From NCBI GenBank assembly GCA_002329495.1, contig DCTH01000170.1, positions 23,893-30,102 on the forward strand: a stretch of DNA of 6,210 bases. Direction: 5' to 3'. How positions within the stretch are numbered: position 1 is the stretch's first letter; every line of letters begins with the position of its first letter. This stretch comes from Syntrophothermus sp. UBA1445. GTDB lineage: Bacteria > Bacillota > Syntrophomonadia > Syntrophomonadales > DTU052. The position numbers were made by a program, and so were the translations under genes. Of the stretch, positions 1 to 6,189 are shown piece after piece. Below the pieces are notes generated by a model. It worked only from the letters and a program-made list of their open reading frames with translations, had not been told where the DNA came from and did no database searches.

Positions 1-616
1 GTTGCTGGAAGGGAATAAGACCCAGAACCTGATCAGCCGGCAGACAACTGAGGTCGAGATCAGGGATCATATTAAAGACAGTGAATCACTGCTTAAAGCG
101 ACTGATGTAAAGGGTCTAAAGATCCTGGACATGGGCAGCGGACAGGGTTTACCAGCCATACCACTGGCTATCGATCTACCGGACAGTCATTTCGTTCTGG
201 TAGAATCAGACCTTAAGAAGAGTCAGTTTTTGCAGCACCTGATTCCAAGCCTGGGATTGAGTAACGTAACCGTGATCAGATCTCGGATTGAGGATCTGGG
301 GCAAAACAGTGAATACCGCAGTCAGTTCGATATGGTTACCTGCCGGGCGGTGGCCGGACTGCCTACCATCATGGAATGGGGACTTCCCTTTCTGAAAATT
401 GGCGGAGTGTTGGTGGCCTGGAAAGGTGTCCGGGTCGGCGAGGAGATTGAAGAAAGTCAGAGGGCCCTGGAGATTTTGGGAGGAGTAGTACAAAACGTGC
501 AGAATTATGATGTCGGGGACCGGAAGAGGTGTCTGGTTTTTGTAGGCAAGGAGAGGGAGTGTCCAACGAATTATCCCCGTAAGGGTGGATTGGCGAAAAA
601 GCGGCCCATAAAATAG
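1..616 (+). CDS. rsmG: RsmG (GidB), 16S rRNA (guanine-N7) methyltransferase, 5'-truncated by window edge
   Basis: This is the C-terminal ~204 residues of the SAM-dependent enzyme that makes m7G in the 530 loop of 16S rRNA (G527 in E. coli numbering). Visible marks, numbered from the first complete codon at position 2: the family's N-K-x-x-N-L stretch (5-10), the Rossmann SAM motif LDMGSGQGLPAIPLAI (42-57), the acidic residue ending strand 2 (VESD, 67-70), the TCRAVAGL motif (113-120), and the typical basic tail YPRKGGLAKKRPIK (191-204). Compared from memory with Bacillus RsmG (~239 aa), about 30 N-terminal residues are missing. The TTG at position 2 is therefore probably an internal Leu codon rather than the start. 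The SAM loop reads GLPAIP where GFPGIP is commoner, a mild substitution. noc follows after 18 bases, consistent with co-transcription, as in the usual mnmG-rsmG-noc order near the origin. Identity is very secure. Confidence 0.96.
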   Translation, partial: LLEGNKTQNLISRQTTEVEIRDHIKDSESLLKATDVKGLKILDMGSGQGLPAIPLAIDLPDSHFVLVESDLKKSQFLQHLIPSLGLSNVTVIRSRIEDLGQNSEYRSQFDMVTCRAVAGLPTIMEWGLPFLKIGGVLVAWKGVRVGEEIEESQRALEILGGVVQNVQNYDVGDRKRCLVFVGKERECPTNYPRKGGLAKKRPIK

Positions 617-622
617 AAAGGA
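617..622 (+). promoter_or_regulatory. Weak ribosome binding site for the noc ATG
   Basis: AAAGGA lies directly after the rsmG stop codon, 12 bases before the ATG at 635, which is a long spacing. A closer AGG (628-630) is only a weak match. An in-frame TAG at 623-625 rules out starts further upstream. The competing in-frame TTG at 659 has a purine-rich GGGGGAGAGG (647-656) immediately before it, so initiation could be at either site or both. Confidence 0.4.
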
Positions 623-634
623 TAGTCAGGTATC

Positions 635-1483
635 ATGATTAGGATTGGGGGAGAGGGTTTGAGAACCTGGGGCAAACTACTGGGAAAAAACGAAAGCTTA
701 AACAGCCTGGTTCAGATTAATGTCAATGACGTAATAACTAACCCCTATCAACCCCGACAGGAATTCGATGAAACAGAACTCCGGGAATTAGCCGGGTCAA
801 TTCATGAGGTGGGCCTGATCCAGCCTATAGTGGTGAGAAAGATAAACCACGGATATGAGGTGGTGGCCGGTGAACGGAGATTAAGAGCCTGCAAACTGCT
901 GGGGCTAACCGAGATTCCAGCCTTGATAATGGAATTGGACGACAGACAGATGGCTGCTCTGAGCCTGATTGAGAACCTGCAGCGGAAGGACCTTAATTAT
1001 TTTGAGGAAGCCAGTGCCTATGCCCGTTTGATCGGCGACTTTGGTCTAACCCAGGAGGAAGTTGCCCAGAAGGTGGGCAAGAGTCAATCAGCGATTGCCA
1101 ATAAATTAAGACTTCTCCGGCTGAGTCCACAGGTAAAAAGCCGAATCTCCCCTGATACCATAAGCGAAAGGCATGTCAGGGCATTGCTGAAACTGGAATC
1201 GGAGGAAGAGCAGTTGATGATCCTGGGCATGATCTACGAAAATGATCTGAATGTAAGAGAAACGGAAGCGGCCATCGAGAATCTTAGACAGGATATTTCC
1301 CGGGAAATAAATAAGGGGGAATCCCCAAGAAATTTATCAGGGAAAGTAAAGGACGCCTCAGTTTTTATAAATACCATTAGAGAAACCGTTACCCGAGCCC
1401 AAAAAAAGGGGGTTGACATGATACTGATTGAAAAGGAAGGCGAGGAAGTGTTGGAACTGACCATACGTATCCCCAGGAGGTAG
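635..1483 (+). CDS. noc: Noc, nucleoid occlusion protein (ParB-family CTPase clamp)
   Basis: The 282-residue protein has the ParB-family order. An N-terminal amphipathic stretch (GLRTWGKLLGK, 8-18) resembles the membrane-targeting helix of Bacillus Noc. Then come the NPYQPR motif (36-41), the CTP-binding GERRLRA (79-85) and ENLQR (113-117) motifs, a helix-turn-helix with its recognition region (139-163), and a C-terminal dimerisation region ending LTIRIPRR, which matches the LTIRIPK end of Bacillus Noc. It is Noc rather than ParB because the four known discriminating positions (Caulobacter ParB 173/179/184/201) read Q151, K157, R162, R179 here, against Noc's Q/K/K/R and ParB's R/T/A/G. In Bacillus, Noc binds specific sites, spreads in a CTP-dependent way, recruits DNA to the membrane and inhibits FtsZ assembly over the nucleoid. 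Its own site lies in codons 220-225. The start is uncertain: the ATG at 635 has a weak RBS, and a TTG at 659 is an alternative. Confidence 0.94.
   Translation: MIRIGGEGLRTWGKLLGKNESLNSLVQINVNDVITNPYQPRQEFDETELRELAGSIHEVGLIQPIVVRKINHGYEVVAGERRLRACKLLGLTEIPALIMELDDRQMAALSLIENLQRKDLNYFEEASAYARLIGDFGLTQEEVAQKVGKSQSAIANKLRLLRLSPQVKSRISPDTISERHVRALLKLESEEEQLMILGMIYENDLNVRETEAAIENLRQDISREINKGESPRNLSGKVKDASVFINTIRETVTRAQKKGVDMILIEKEGEEVLELTIRIPRR
1294..1309. promoter_or_regulatory. Noc binding site (NBS), perfect 16-bp palindrome inside noc
   Basis: TATTTCCCGGGAAATA is identical to the 16-bp NBS used for Bacillus Noc (core ATTTCCCGGGAAAT). It is a perfect inverted repeat whose symmetry stops at the flanking bases (A on both sides). 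It lies within noc codons 220-225 (D-I-S-R-E-I), in the linker after the helix-turn-helix region. The protein encoded around it carries the Noc-type recognition residues, so Noc should nucleate here. The equivalent parS sequence differs at the second and seventh bases of each half (TGTTTCAC against TATTTCCC). Confidence 0.9.
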
Positions 1484-1700
1484 AACCCGCTGAATCCAAC
1501 ATCACCTCATGCACTCTGTTCGCAGAGCCATCTTAATCCCTCCATCTAGGCACGCCATTATTAAAAATAAGATATTTCCCCTCTTAAGGACTGCTTATAA
1601 AACCAGGTTATTGCTGCCAACGAAACTGGTGGATCAATATATGCTTAGCGTTGTTACATCAGAGCGAAAAGGGTTAAAACAATTAGCGGGATGATATTGG
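1484..1700. other. Intergenic stretch after noc, no supported gene
   Basis: About 220 bases between the noc stop and the hairpin before the chemoreceptor gene. The only plus-strand reading frame (1509-1694, 61 codons) starts with an ATG that has no Shine-Dalgarno sequence, and its product resembles nothing I know. A short perfect hairpin, CTCTG-TTCG-CAGAG (1514-1527), lies 30 bases after noc but has no T-tract. One Noc half-site, TATTTCCC, occurs at 1573-1580 without a matching second half. I see no tRNA, IS end or clear promoter. Confidence 0.6.
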
Positions 1701-1737
1701 TTCTTGAGGAGCGGTCTTTATTCCCGCTCCCCAAGAA
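1701..1737. terminator. Strong hairpin between convergent noc and chemoreceptor genes, probable bidirectional terminator
   Basis: Left arm TTCTTGAGGAGCGG (1701-1714), 9-base loop (1715-1723) and right arm CCGCTCCCCAAGAA (1724-1737) form a 14-bp stem. On the plus-strand transcript there is one A-C mismatch. On the minus-strand transcript the same position becomes a G-U wobble, so the stem is fully paired. It begins 9 bases beyond the chemoreceptor stop, where that gene's terminator is expected. No run of T follows on either strand, so the hairpin is clear but intrinsic termination is not certain. Confidence 0.55.
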
Positions 1738-1746
1738 AGCCTTCAC

Positions 1747-4062
1747 TTAGAATATCATGGTGCCGTCCAGGAATAACCGCTCCATGACACTGTAGAACTC
1801 CTCAAAGATCGCCCGGACTTTCTGGTATTCTTGTTCCAGAGATTGCAAAGCTGCTTCGGCTTCTTGTATACGTCCGGCTTGATAAAGCTCGATAACCCGA
1901 TGCCCCGACTCATGAAGCAGGCGATGGGGCTGCTCGAATTTGTCGTACACTCGTGCCAGTTCGGAGTTGTCAGGCCGGTAATTGTAGAAGAACTGCCCGA
2001 ATTTGCATTTTGTCGGATCGAACTCCACCGGTTCAAACCGACGAACTTTGGTTACCCATGCCTCATGCTCCGCGCGGCGCTGGGTCAGATTCTCCCTTAA
2101 TTCATAGTAGTTCCAGCGTTGTGAAACCTCTTTGGTTTCGGCAAGGGCATCCTCGGTATGCTGGATAAAGTCTTTAAGCTCCGCTATCCTGCTCTCCATC
2201 CCTTTCAGGGCTTCCAGGGCCATCAGCCCGAAATTCTCTATCTCGGTCATCGAAGCTGATATCTGCTCGCTCGCGGCGGTTTGTTCCTCCGTTGCTGCCG
2301 CGATGTTCTCAATCTGGGTATTGATTCCACCGACCTTATGCGTCATATCGTAGATATCAGTTAACATTTCCTCGACCAAATGGGCGCTGGAGGTGGTTGC
2401 CTGGTCAATATTTTGAATGGCATCCACAACCTGGGCGGTACTGCTGCTGATCCGATTAATCAGCGTACTGATTGAGTGGGTCGATTCCTTGGTGTTTTCT
2501 GCCAGCTTTCTTATCTCCTCGGCCACGACCGCAAATCCCCGACCCTGTTCCCCTGCTCTCGCGGCCTCAATTGCAGCGTTTAAAGCCAGGAGGTTGGTTT
2601 CTTCAGCAACCGTAAGTATTACTTCCAGAATGGTTCCAATCTCGCCTGACAGGCTCTGCATGGTAGAGACACTCTCAACTGCTGCGTGACTGGCTTGTAT
2701 CATCTGGTCAATATCCTGACTTACCCGGTTGGCTTTGTCGCTGGTATCCAAAGCCTTTTGGTTGGTCTGATTGCTGTTTTCAGCGGTAGTTGTTGCCGAC
2801 TTGGCAATCTCCTCTGCGCCTTTAGCGATCTCGTTCAGTGCCGAGGATGCCTGGCGGGTACTTTCAACCACCTGATTAAACTGCTCGGAAAAATTGTTGG
2901 TGGTATTAATGACTGTAGCTACCGCAGTTTTCGCGGTATTTACTTCCGAATTCAACTTGGTAAGGGATCTGACCGTTTCCAAACTCCTCTCCTGCATGGC
3001 ATGCATACTTCGGTTCAGAAGTTCGGCCAACTCCTGCATGGAAGTGACCATCTTACCGATCTCGGTGTCTGCACGGGCGCCATCAAACTTGTACGAAAAG
3101 CCCTGTAGCTTCATCTGCTCAATTGTATCCACGACCATATCAAGGGGACGTAAGCCCCGGGTTATAACATAGTAAATAGCTACCATGCCCAGTAACCAGG
3201 CGATCAAGGACAGGAATAATGCCTGGTACAGGGCTTGATTAGACATAGCGAGGGTGCCGGCGGGATGAACCGCTTTAATAAAACCAAATGCCTGGCCGTT
3301 AACATCTGTGAAAGGGTATATTACTGCAACTGCCTGTTCAAAATCCTCATGCTGAGGTTCCCCGGTTGTTAGCGCCTGTTGTATGCTCGACGGCTGCACC
3401 TGATACTTGTCTTCATCTGATGTTCCAGAGATCAGAATACTCTCACCTGATTCATACTTGTAAAGAAAGATCTCCGCTCCGGTATTCTGTTGGAGATCGG
3501 CGGCAAAACGCTCTCCAAAGTCAAACCCATACTCCGCGGACCCGATAAACCTGCCATTTTCAAGTAAGGGAACCACCGCACGAAATCCAAAACCGGCTTT
3601 GCCCTCTTCCAGCCCTACTACAACCTGTTTTGTTTCGCGGGCTTTAATCAAGGATGAACGATATGATATATCATCTCCCACCTGTTGCAGATTGTGCAGT
3701 CGAAGAAAAGAATGCAGATTTTCATCAATGAATCCAAACTGACTGACGCCCATATCTTTAATACGATCGTAAACCGGCAGGCATAATTCTTTAAGCCTAT
3801 CGCGATCGCGACTGGCAAAGGCCTTCAAGATCTCGGGGTTGCTGGCCACACTCTCCACACCGATCCGGGCTAGATTTTGCTGTTCCTCATACGCAAGTTT
3901 TATTGTGTGGATGAGGTATTCATGAGATTGGTGTTCCATCGTCTCCAAAAGATCCTGCTGAACGTTGCTGAACCAAAAAAGAACCGCGATAAGTAACAGT
4001 TGCATACAGAATAAGGCAATACCGGTAGACAGTAAAATCTTGCCGCGCAATGTCTTAGTCAC
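1747..4062 (-). CDS. Transmembrane methyl-accepting chemotaxis protein with dCache-type sensor and C-terminal CZB domain
   Basis: A 771-residue inner-membrane chemoreceptor that would signal to CheA/CheW. Order of parts: short cytoplasmic N-terminus; TM1 (~9-31); extracytoplasmic sensor (~32-278) with [17 protein letters not shown] (108-124), GDD (129-131) and [17 protein letters not shown] (150-166), recalling the dCache_3 family (PF14827); TM2 (~279-301); HAMP (~302-355); and the MCP signalling domain with hairpin tip [20 protein letters not shown] (487-506) followed by [15 protein letters not shown] (507-521). The C-terminus is a CZB zinc-binding domain with likely ligands H666 (HEAW), C686 (CKFG), H713 and H717 (PHRLLH). 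CZB domains bind zinc and, in studied cases, respond to zinc or oxidants. There is no CheR-tethering pentapeptide at the end. The start is placed at the GTG at 4060-4062, preceded by AAAGGAGG; the open frame continues 55 codons upstream, but that part looks non-coding. The ligand is unknown. The gene is convergent with noc and divergent from parA. Confidence 0.95.
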   Translation of the reverse strand: MTKTLRGKILLSTGIALFCMQLLLIAVLFWFSNVQQDLLETMEHQSHEYLIHTIKLAYEEQQNLARIGVESVASNPEILKAFASRDRDRLKELCLPVYDRIKDMGVSQFGFIDENLHSFLRLHNLQQVGDDISYRSSLIKARETKQVVVGLEEGKAGFGFRAVVPLLENGRFIGSAEYGFDFGERFAADLQQNTGAEIFLYKYESGESILISGTSDEDKYQVQPSSIQQALTTGEPQHEDFEQAVAVIYPFTDVNGQAFGFIKAVHPAGTLAMSNQALYQALFLSLIAWLLGMVAIYYVITRGLRPLDMVVDTIEQMKLQGFSYKFDGARADTEIGKMVTSMQELAELLNRSMHAMQERSLETVRSLTKLNSEVNTAKTAVATVINTTNNFSEQFNQVVESTRQASSALNEIAKGAEEIAKSATTTAENSNQTNQKALDTSDKANRVSQDIDQMIQASHAAVESVSTMQSLSGEIGTILEVILTVAEETNLLALNAAIEAARAGEQGRGFAVVAEEIRKLAENTKESTHSISTLINRISSSTAQVVDAIQNIDQATTSSAHLVEEMLTDIYDMTHKVGGINTQIENIAAATEEQTAASEQISASMTEIENFGLMALEALKGMESRIAELKDFIQHTEDALAETKEVSQRWNYYELRENLTQRRAEHEAWVTKVRRFEPVEFDPTKCKFGQFFYNYRPDNSELARVYDKFEQPHRLLHESGHRVIELYQAGRIQEAEAALQSLEQEYQKVRAIFEEFYSVMERLFLDGTMIF

Positions 4063-4069
4063 ACAGCAA

Positions 4070-4077
4070 CCTCCTTT
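4070..4077 (-). promoter_or_regulatory. Ribosome binding site fixing the chemoreceptor GTG start
   Basis: On the minus strand AAAGGAGG (plus-strand CCTCCTTT) sits 7 bases before the GTG at 4062-4060, which is ideal spacing. The first residues after it, [16 protein letters not shown], are a normal short cytoplasmic segment running into TM1. The upstream ATG at 4227 would add 55 residues with a second hydrophobic Cys-rich stretch and has no comparable RBS. Confidence 0.88.
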
Positions 4078-4141
4078 GGCTTTTCGATGCTTATTCAACA
4101 TTATGCAACAATTACCACTGACAAGGCTACAGAAAAATATG

Positions 4142-4171
4142 ATATTAACAATATTTGTTGGAGCCGAACAA
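4142..4171 (-). promoter_or_regulatory. Candidate promoter for the chemoreceptor gene
   Basis: On the minus strand TTGTTC (4171-4166), an 18-base spacer and TAATAT (4147-4142) make a weak sigma-A-like match, ~80 bases before the GTG start. A dyad TTTGTT-N7-AACAAA (4154-4172) covers the -35 and part of the spacer and could be an operator. No convincing flagellar sigma-28 (TAAA/GCCGATAA) promoter was found. Confidence 0.25.
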
Positions 4172-4220
4172 AACGCAGCAGGATAAGCCGGAAACAAGAT
4201 TGGTTGCAGGATTGCTGAAA

Positions 4221-4248
4221 ATGACATTTTTGGAACGGTGCTTATGAT
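4221..4248 (+). promoter_or_regulatory. Candidate sigma-A promoter, distal, upstream of parA
   Basis: ATGACA (4221-4226), a 16-base spacer and TATGAT (4243-4248) match 5/6 and 5/6 of the consensus hexamers. Transcription from here would give a leader of ~340 bases before parA. That is long but possible. Confidence 0.35.
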
Positions 4249-4402
4249 ACCGGCGGAGCAAAGTCGGTCAGGAACTGATTACCGGGGTGGTGGGTGACAT
4301 TTGCGAAATAATGGGAGTGATGAAATTATAATGCAATATAATCCTCCTCGAAAAATGACGAACGGGGTCGTACGACGGATAGGGTTTATTTTATATGCGG
4401 TT

Positions 4403-4431
4403 TTGACCTCTACATCGCCTGGTTTTCTATG
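4403..4431 (+). promoter_or_regulatory. Candidate sigma-A promoter, middle, upstream of parA
   Basis: TTGACC (4403-4408) is a 5/6 match to the -35 hexamer. The -10 at 16-17 bases is poor (TTCTAT at 4425 or TCTATG at 4426, 3/6), so this is only a possibility. Confidence 0.22.
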
Positions 4432-4478
4432 TACTGACCGAATTAGAAGGATCATGCAGTATTGATTACGGCGTCAGT

Positions 4479-4484
4479 TATAAT
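4479..4484 (+). promoter_or_regulatory. Perfect -10 box (TATAAT) in the parA leader
   Basis: An exact TATAAT without a recognisable -35 at 15-19 bases upstream and without the TG of an extended -10. Its interest is positional: a sequence matching 13/16 of parS (4484-4499) begins at its last base, where transcription would start, ~110 bases before the parA start codon. Confidence 0.3.
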
Positions 4485-4499
4485 TTTTCCCGTGAACCA
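4484..4499. promoter_or_regulatory. Degenerate parS / Noc-site hybrid, possible ParB or Noc operator
   Basis: TTTTTCCCGTGAACCA matches parS (TGTTTCACGTGAAACA) at 13 of 16 positions and the Noc site at 12 of 16. The left half TTTTTCCC is one base from the Noc half-site TATTTCCC. The right half GTGAACCA is one base from the parS half-site GTGAAACA. It directly follows TATAAT in the parA leader. Binding is not proven. Confidence 0.35.
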
Positions 4500-4542
4500 G
4501 TTAAAAAAGGACAATATGGCGGGTTTTTGGAAGGAGAAAGAA

Positions 4543-4572
4543 TCGACATAAGAGAAATAGGAAGGGTAGAAT
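4543..4572 (+). promoter_or_regulatory. Candidate sigma-A promoter, proximal to parA
   Basis: TCGACA (4543-4548), an 18-base spacer and TAGAAT (4567-4572) match 5/6 and 5/6 of the consensus. The expected transcription start, around 4579, falls at the first base of the parA ribosome binding site, so the leader would be only ~16 bases. That is workable but tight. Confidence 0.35.
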
Positions 4573-4578
4573 TTTAAT

Positions 4579-4587
4579 AAAGAGGTG
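4579..4587 (+). promoter_or_regulatory. Ribosome binding site for the parA GTG start
   Basis: AAAGAGGTG is one base short of AAAGGAGGTG and lies 7 bases before the GTG at 4595. The first residues from this [21 protein letters not shown], place the Walker motif where it sits in other Soj proteins. Confidence 0.8.
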
Positions 4588-4594
4588 TAGGCTG

Positions 4595-5356
4595 GTGGCA
4601 AAAGTGATCGCGGTTGCCAATCAAAAAGGGGGAGTTGGCAAGACAACTACCGCAATTAACCTGGGGTGCTGTCTGGCTCTACAGACCAAAAAGGTACTCC
4701 TGGTGGATATCGATCCACAGGGCAACTGCAGCAGTGGGCTGGGCGTTGATAGAAGCCGACTCAAAACCTGTATTTATGATGTGCTTATCAGAGGCGTTGA
4801 AGCCCAAAAAGCAGTTCTACGAACCAGCGTGCCCAGTTTGGATTTGATTCCGGCCACCATACAGCTGGCGGGAGCCGAGGTGGAATTGGCGTCAGTAGAT
4901 CAACGGGAAACCCGCCTGAAGGCGAGTATTGACTCCATCAAGCATAACTATGATTATGTGATCATTGATTGTCCTCCTTCTCTTGGCCTGGTAACCGTCA
5001 ACGCGCTGAGCGCTGCAGATTCGGTTTTAATTCCCATCCAATGCGAGTACTACGCCCTGGAGGGATTAAGTCAATTGATGCACAGCATCTTTCTGGTCAG
5101 AAGAAAATTAAACCCGGCATTGAAAATAGAAGGTATAGTCCTCACAATGTTCGATGGCCGTACTAATCTCTCAATTCAGGTTGTCGATGAGGTTAAGAGG
5201 CATTTCAGAAAAGAATTATACCGGACGATAATTCCAAGGAACGTGCGGCTTAGCGAAGCTCCCAGTTTTGGCAAACCAATAGTGTTGTATGATCCGAAAT
5301 CAAGGGGAGCCGAAGTCTATCAAGAATTAGCCAGGGAAGTGTTAGAACGTGGGTAA
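4595..5356 (+). CDS. parA: ParA/Soj, chromosome-partitioning ATPase
   Basis: A 253-residue Walker-type ATPase that dimerises on ATP, binds DNA non-specifically and is released by ParB. In Bacillus, Soj also controls DnaA and sporulation. Visible features: deviant Walker A KGGVGKTT (11-18) with signature K11 and catalytic-site K16; the A' motif DIDPQGN with D40; Walker [12 protein letters not shown] (121-131) with D125; and DNA-contact arginines R189 (DGRTN) and R218 ([13 protein letters not shown]), at the same numbers as in Bacillus Soj. The length is that of chromosomal Soj. There is no N-terminal helix-turn-helix, so it is not a plasmid type Ia ParA, and it has no bactofilin- or MinD-type membrane tail. 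The GTG start is supported by AAAGAGGTG. The 3' end overlaps parB by 8 bases, implying translational coupling. Noc would normally lie just upstream; here a minus-strand chemoreceptor intervenes. Confidence 0.97.
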   Translation: MAKVIAVANQKGGVGKTTTAINLGCCLALQTKKVLLVDIDPQGNCSSGLGVDRSRLKTCIYDVLIRGVEAQKAVLRTSVPSLDLIPATIQLAGAEVELASVDQRETRLKASIDSIKHNYDYVIIDCPPSLGLVTVNALSAADSVLIPIQCEYYALEGLSQLMHSIFLVRRKLNPALKIEGIVLTMFDGRTNLSIQVVDEVKRHFRKELYRTIIPRNVRLSEAPSFGKPIVLYDPKSRGAEVYQELAREVLERG

Positions 5357-6185
5357 AAGAGTTTTAGGCAAAGGTTTGGATGCCCTGTTTTCAGGCGGTG
5401 AGACCCTGGAAGTCAAGGAACATATGGTAGAGCTTGACAACATTGTGGTTCGAGGAAACCAACCCCGGAAGGTTTTTAACCAGGAGTCCCTTGAAGAGAT
5501 GGCAACCTCCATTAAAGAACACGGAGTACTGCAGCCACTGCTGGTTAGACCGCTCGATAATGGCAAATATGAACTGGTGGCCGGAGAAAGGAGGTTGCGT
5601 GCCTCCGTATTAGCCGGACTGGAAAGGGTTCCGGTGGTAGTAAGGGATATGGATGAGCCGGTTGCTTGGGAGGCGGCTTTAATTGAAAATCTCCAACGTG
5701 AGAATCTGAATCCGATTGAAGAGGCGGCTGCCTATAGAGAGATGCTGGACCGGCATGGGTATACTCAAGAGGAGTTGGCCAGGAAGATAGGTAAAAGTCG
5801 GACCCATGTTGCCAACACTGTAAGAATACTTAACCTTCCGGAGCCGATAAGGGATATGATATCGGATGGACAGCTTACTGCAGGCCATGCCCGCGCCATC
5901 CTGTCGGTCAAAGATGAGGGGCAGCAAATAAGCCTGGCCAATAAGATTATCGGAAAGGGGTTATCGGTCCGAGATACGGAAGACATCGGACATGACGCAA
6001 CCCGGAAACGTAAGGAAAACCACCCCATAAAGGACCCTAACCTTTTAATGGCCCAGCAAAGATTTGAGGAGTATTTGAATACCAGGGTCAGGGTAATTAA
6101 ACGCAAGTCGGGTGGCAAGATAGAAGTAAGCTTTCATGACGATGAGGAACTCAACCGAATAATGGAGATCCTCGGGTTAGTCTAG
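5349..6185 (+). CDS. parB: ParB/Spo0J, parS-binding CTPase clamp
   Basis: A 278-residue chromosomal ParB, about the length of Bacillus Spo0J. The N-terminal [12 protein letters not shown] (6-17) is the peptide that stimulates ParA ATPase. Further on are NQPRKVF (37-43), the CTP-binding GERRLRA (79-85) and ENLQREN (113-119), a helix-turn-helix (138-162), and a C-terminal dimerisation domain (~231-278). The four specificity positions read R151, T157, N162 and G179, that is ParB type (R/T/A/G) with one change, against Q/K/R/R in the Noc of this window. It loads at parS, spreads as a sliding clamp, recruits SMC and regulates ParA. The GTG start overlaps the last 8 bases of parA, with AGGGAAG (5333-5339) as the likely RBS inside parA. 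A perfect parS follows the stop codon by 4 bases. Confidence 0.97.
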   Translation: MGKRVLGKGLDALFSGGETLEVKEHMVELDNIVVRGNQPRKVFNQESLEEMATSIKEHGVLQPLLVRPLDNGKYELVAGERRLRASVLAGLERVPVVVRDMDEPVAWEAALIENLQRENLNPIEEAAAYREMLDRHGYTQEELARKIGKSRTHVANTVRILNLPEPIRDMISDGQLTAGHARAILSVKDEGQQISLANKIIGKGLSVRDTEDIGHDATRKRKENHPIKDPNLLMAQQRFEEYLNTRVRVIKRKSGGKIEVSFHDDEELNRIMEILGLV

Positions 6186-6189
6186 GTAG

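Larger units (their letters stand above)
4063..4594. other. Divergent intergenic region between chemoreceptor gene and parA
   Basis: About 530 bases with no supported gene, containing the leaders of both divergent genes. It holds several candidate sigma-A promoters, three exact TATAAT boxes on the plus strand (4327, 4337, 4479), a tandem decamer TTATTCAACA/TTATGCAACA (4091-4110), a dyad TTTGTT-N7-AACAAA (4154-4172), and a degenerate parS/Noc-site hybrid (4484-4499). A possible 11-codon leader peptide (ATG 4516 to TAA 4551, [11 protein letters not shown]) follows AAAAGGA at a short 4-base spacing and ends 43 bases before parA; I do not consider it established. No riboswitch fold or clear terminator was recognised. 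Confidence 0.6.

Noticed and set aside
1509..1694. 61-codon plus-strand open frame between noc and the hairpin
   Set aside because: No Shine-Dalgarno sequence before the ATG, no recognisable motif, and the composition looks like ordinary intergenic DNA.
2121..2127. GTGAAAC as a parS half-site inside the chemoreceptor gene
   Set aside because: The left half shows no resemblance to TGTTTCAC; a 7-base match is expected by chance.
2686..3108. 140-codon plus-strand open frame opposite the chemoreceptor gene
   Set aside because: It is fully antisense to the conserved MCP signalling and HAMP coding region, which explains its openness.
3139..3178. CCCGGG-centred sequence TAAGCCCCGGGTTATA as a second Noc site
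   Set aside because: It matches the NBS at only 11/16, with the essential T-tract and A-tract positions flanking the core lost on both sides.
3619..3634. TGTTTCGCGGGCTTTA as a parS variant
   Set aside because: Only the left half resembles parS; the right half has no symmetry.
4091..4110. TTATTCAACA and TTATGCAACA as DnaA boxes (origin)
   Set aside because: Each has two mismatches to TTATNCACA at its 3' end; there is no DnaA-box cluster or AT-rich unwinding element, and no dnaA gene is present.
4356..4362. TGACGAA as a Spo0A box before parA
   Set aside because: It fits the degenerate TGNCGAA consensus, but a motif with six fixed bases occurs by chance several times in a window this size, and it is not paired or placed at a promoter.
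4367..4376. 10-bp palindrome GTCGTACGAC in the parA leader
   Set aside because: Several perfect 10-bp palindromes are expected by chance in 6 kb, and it matches no known operator.
5765..6118. 117-codon minus-strand open frame opposite parB
   Set aside because: Antisense to the conserved helix-turn-helix and C-terminal part of parB, with no recognisable product.
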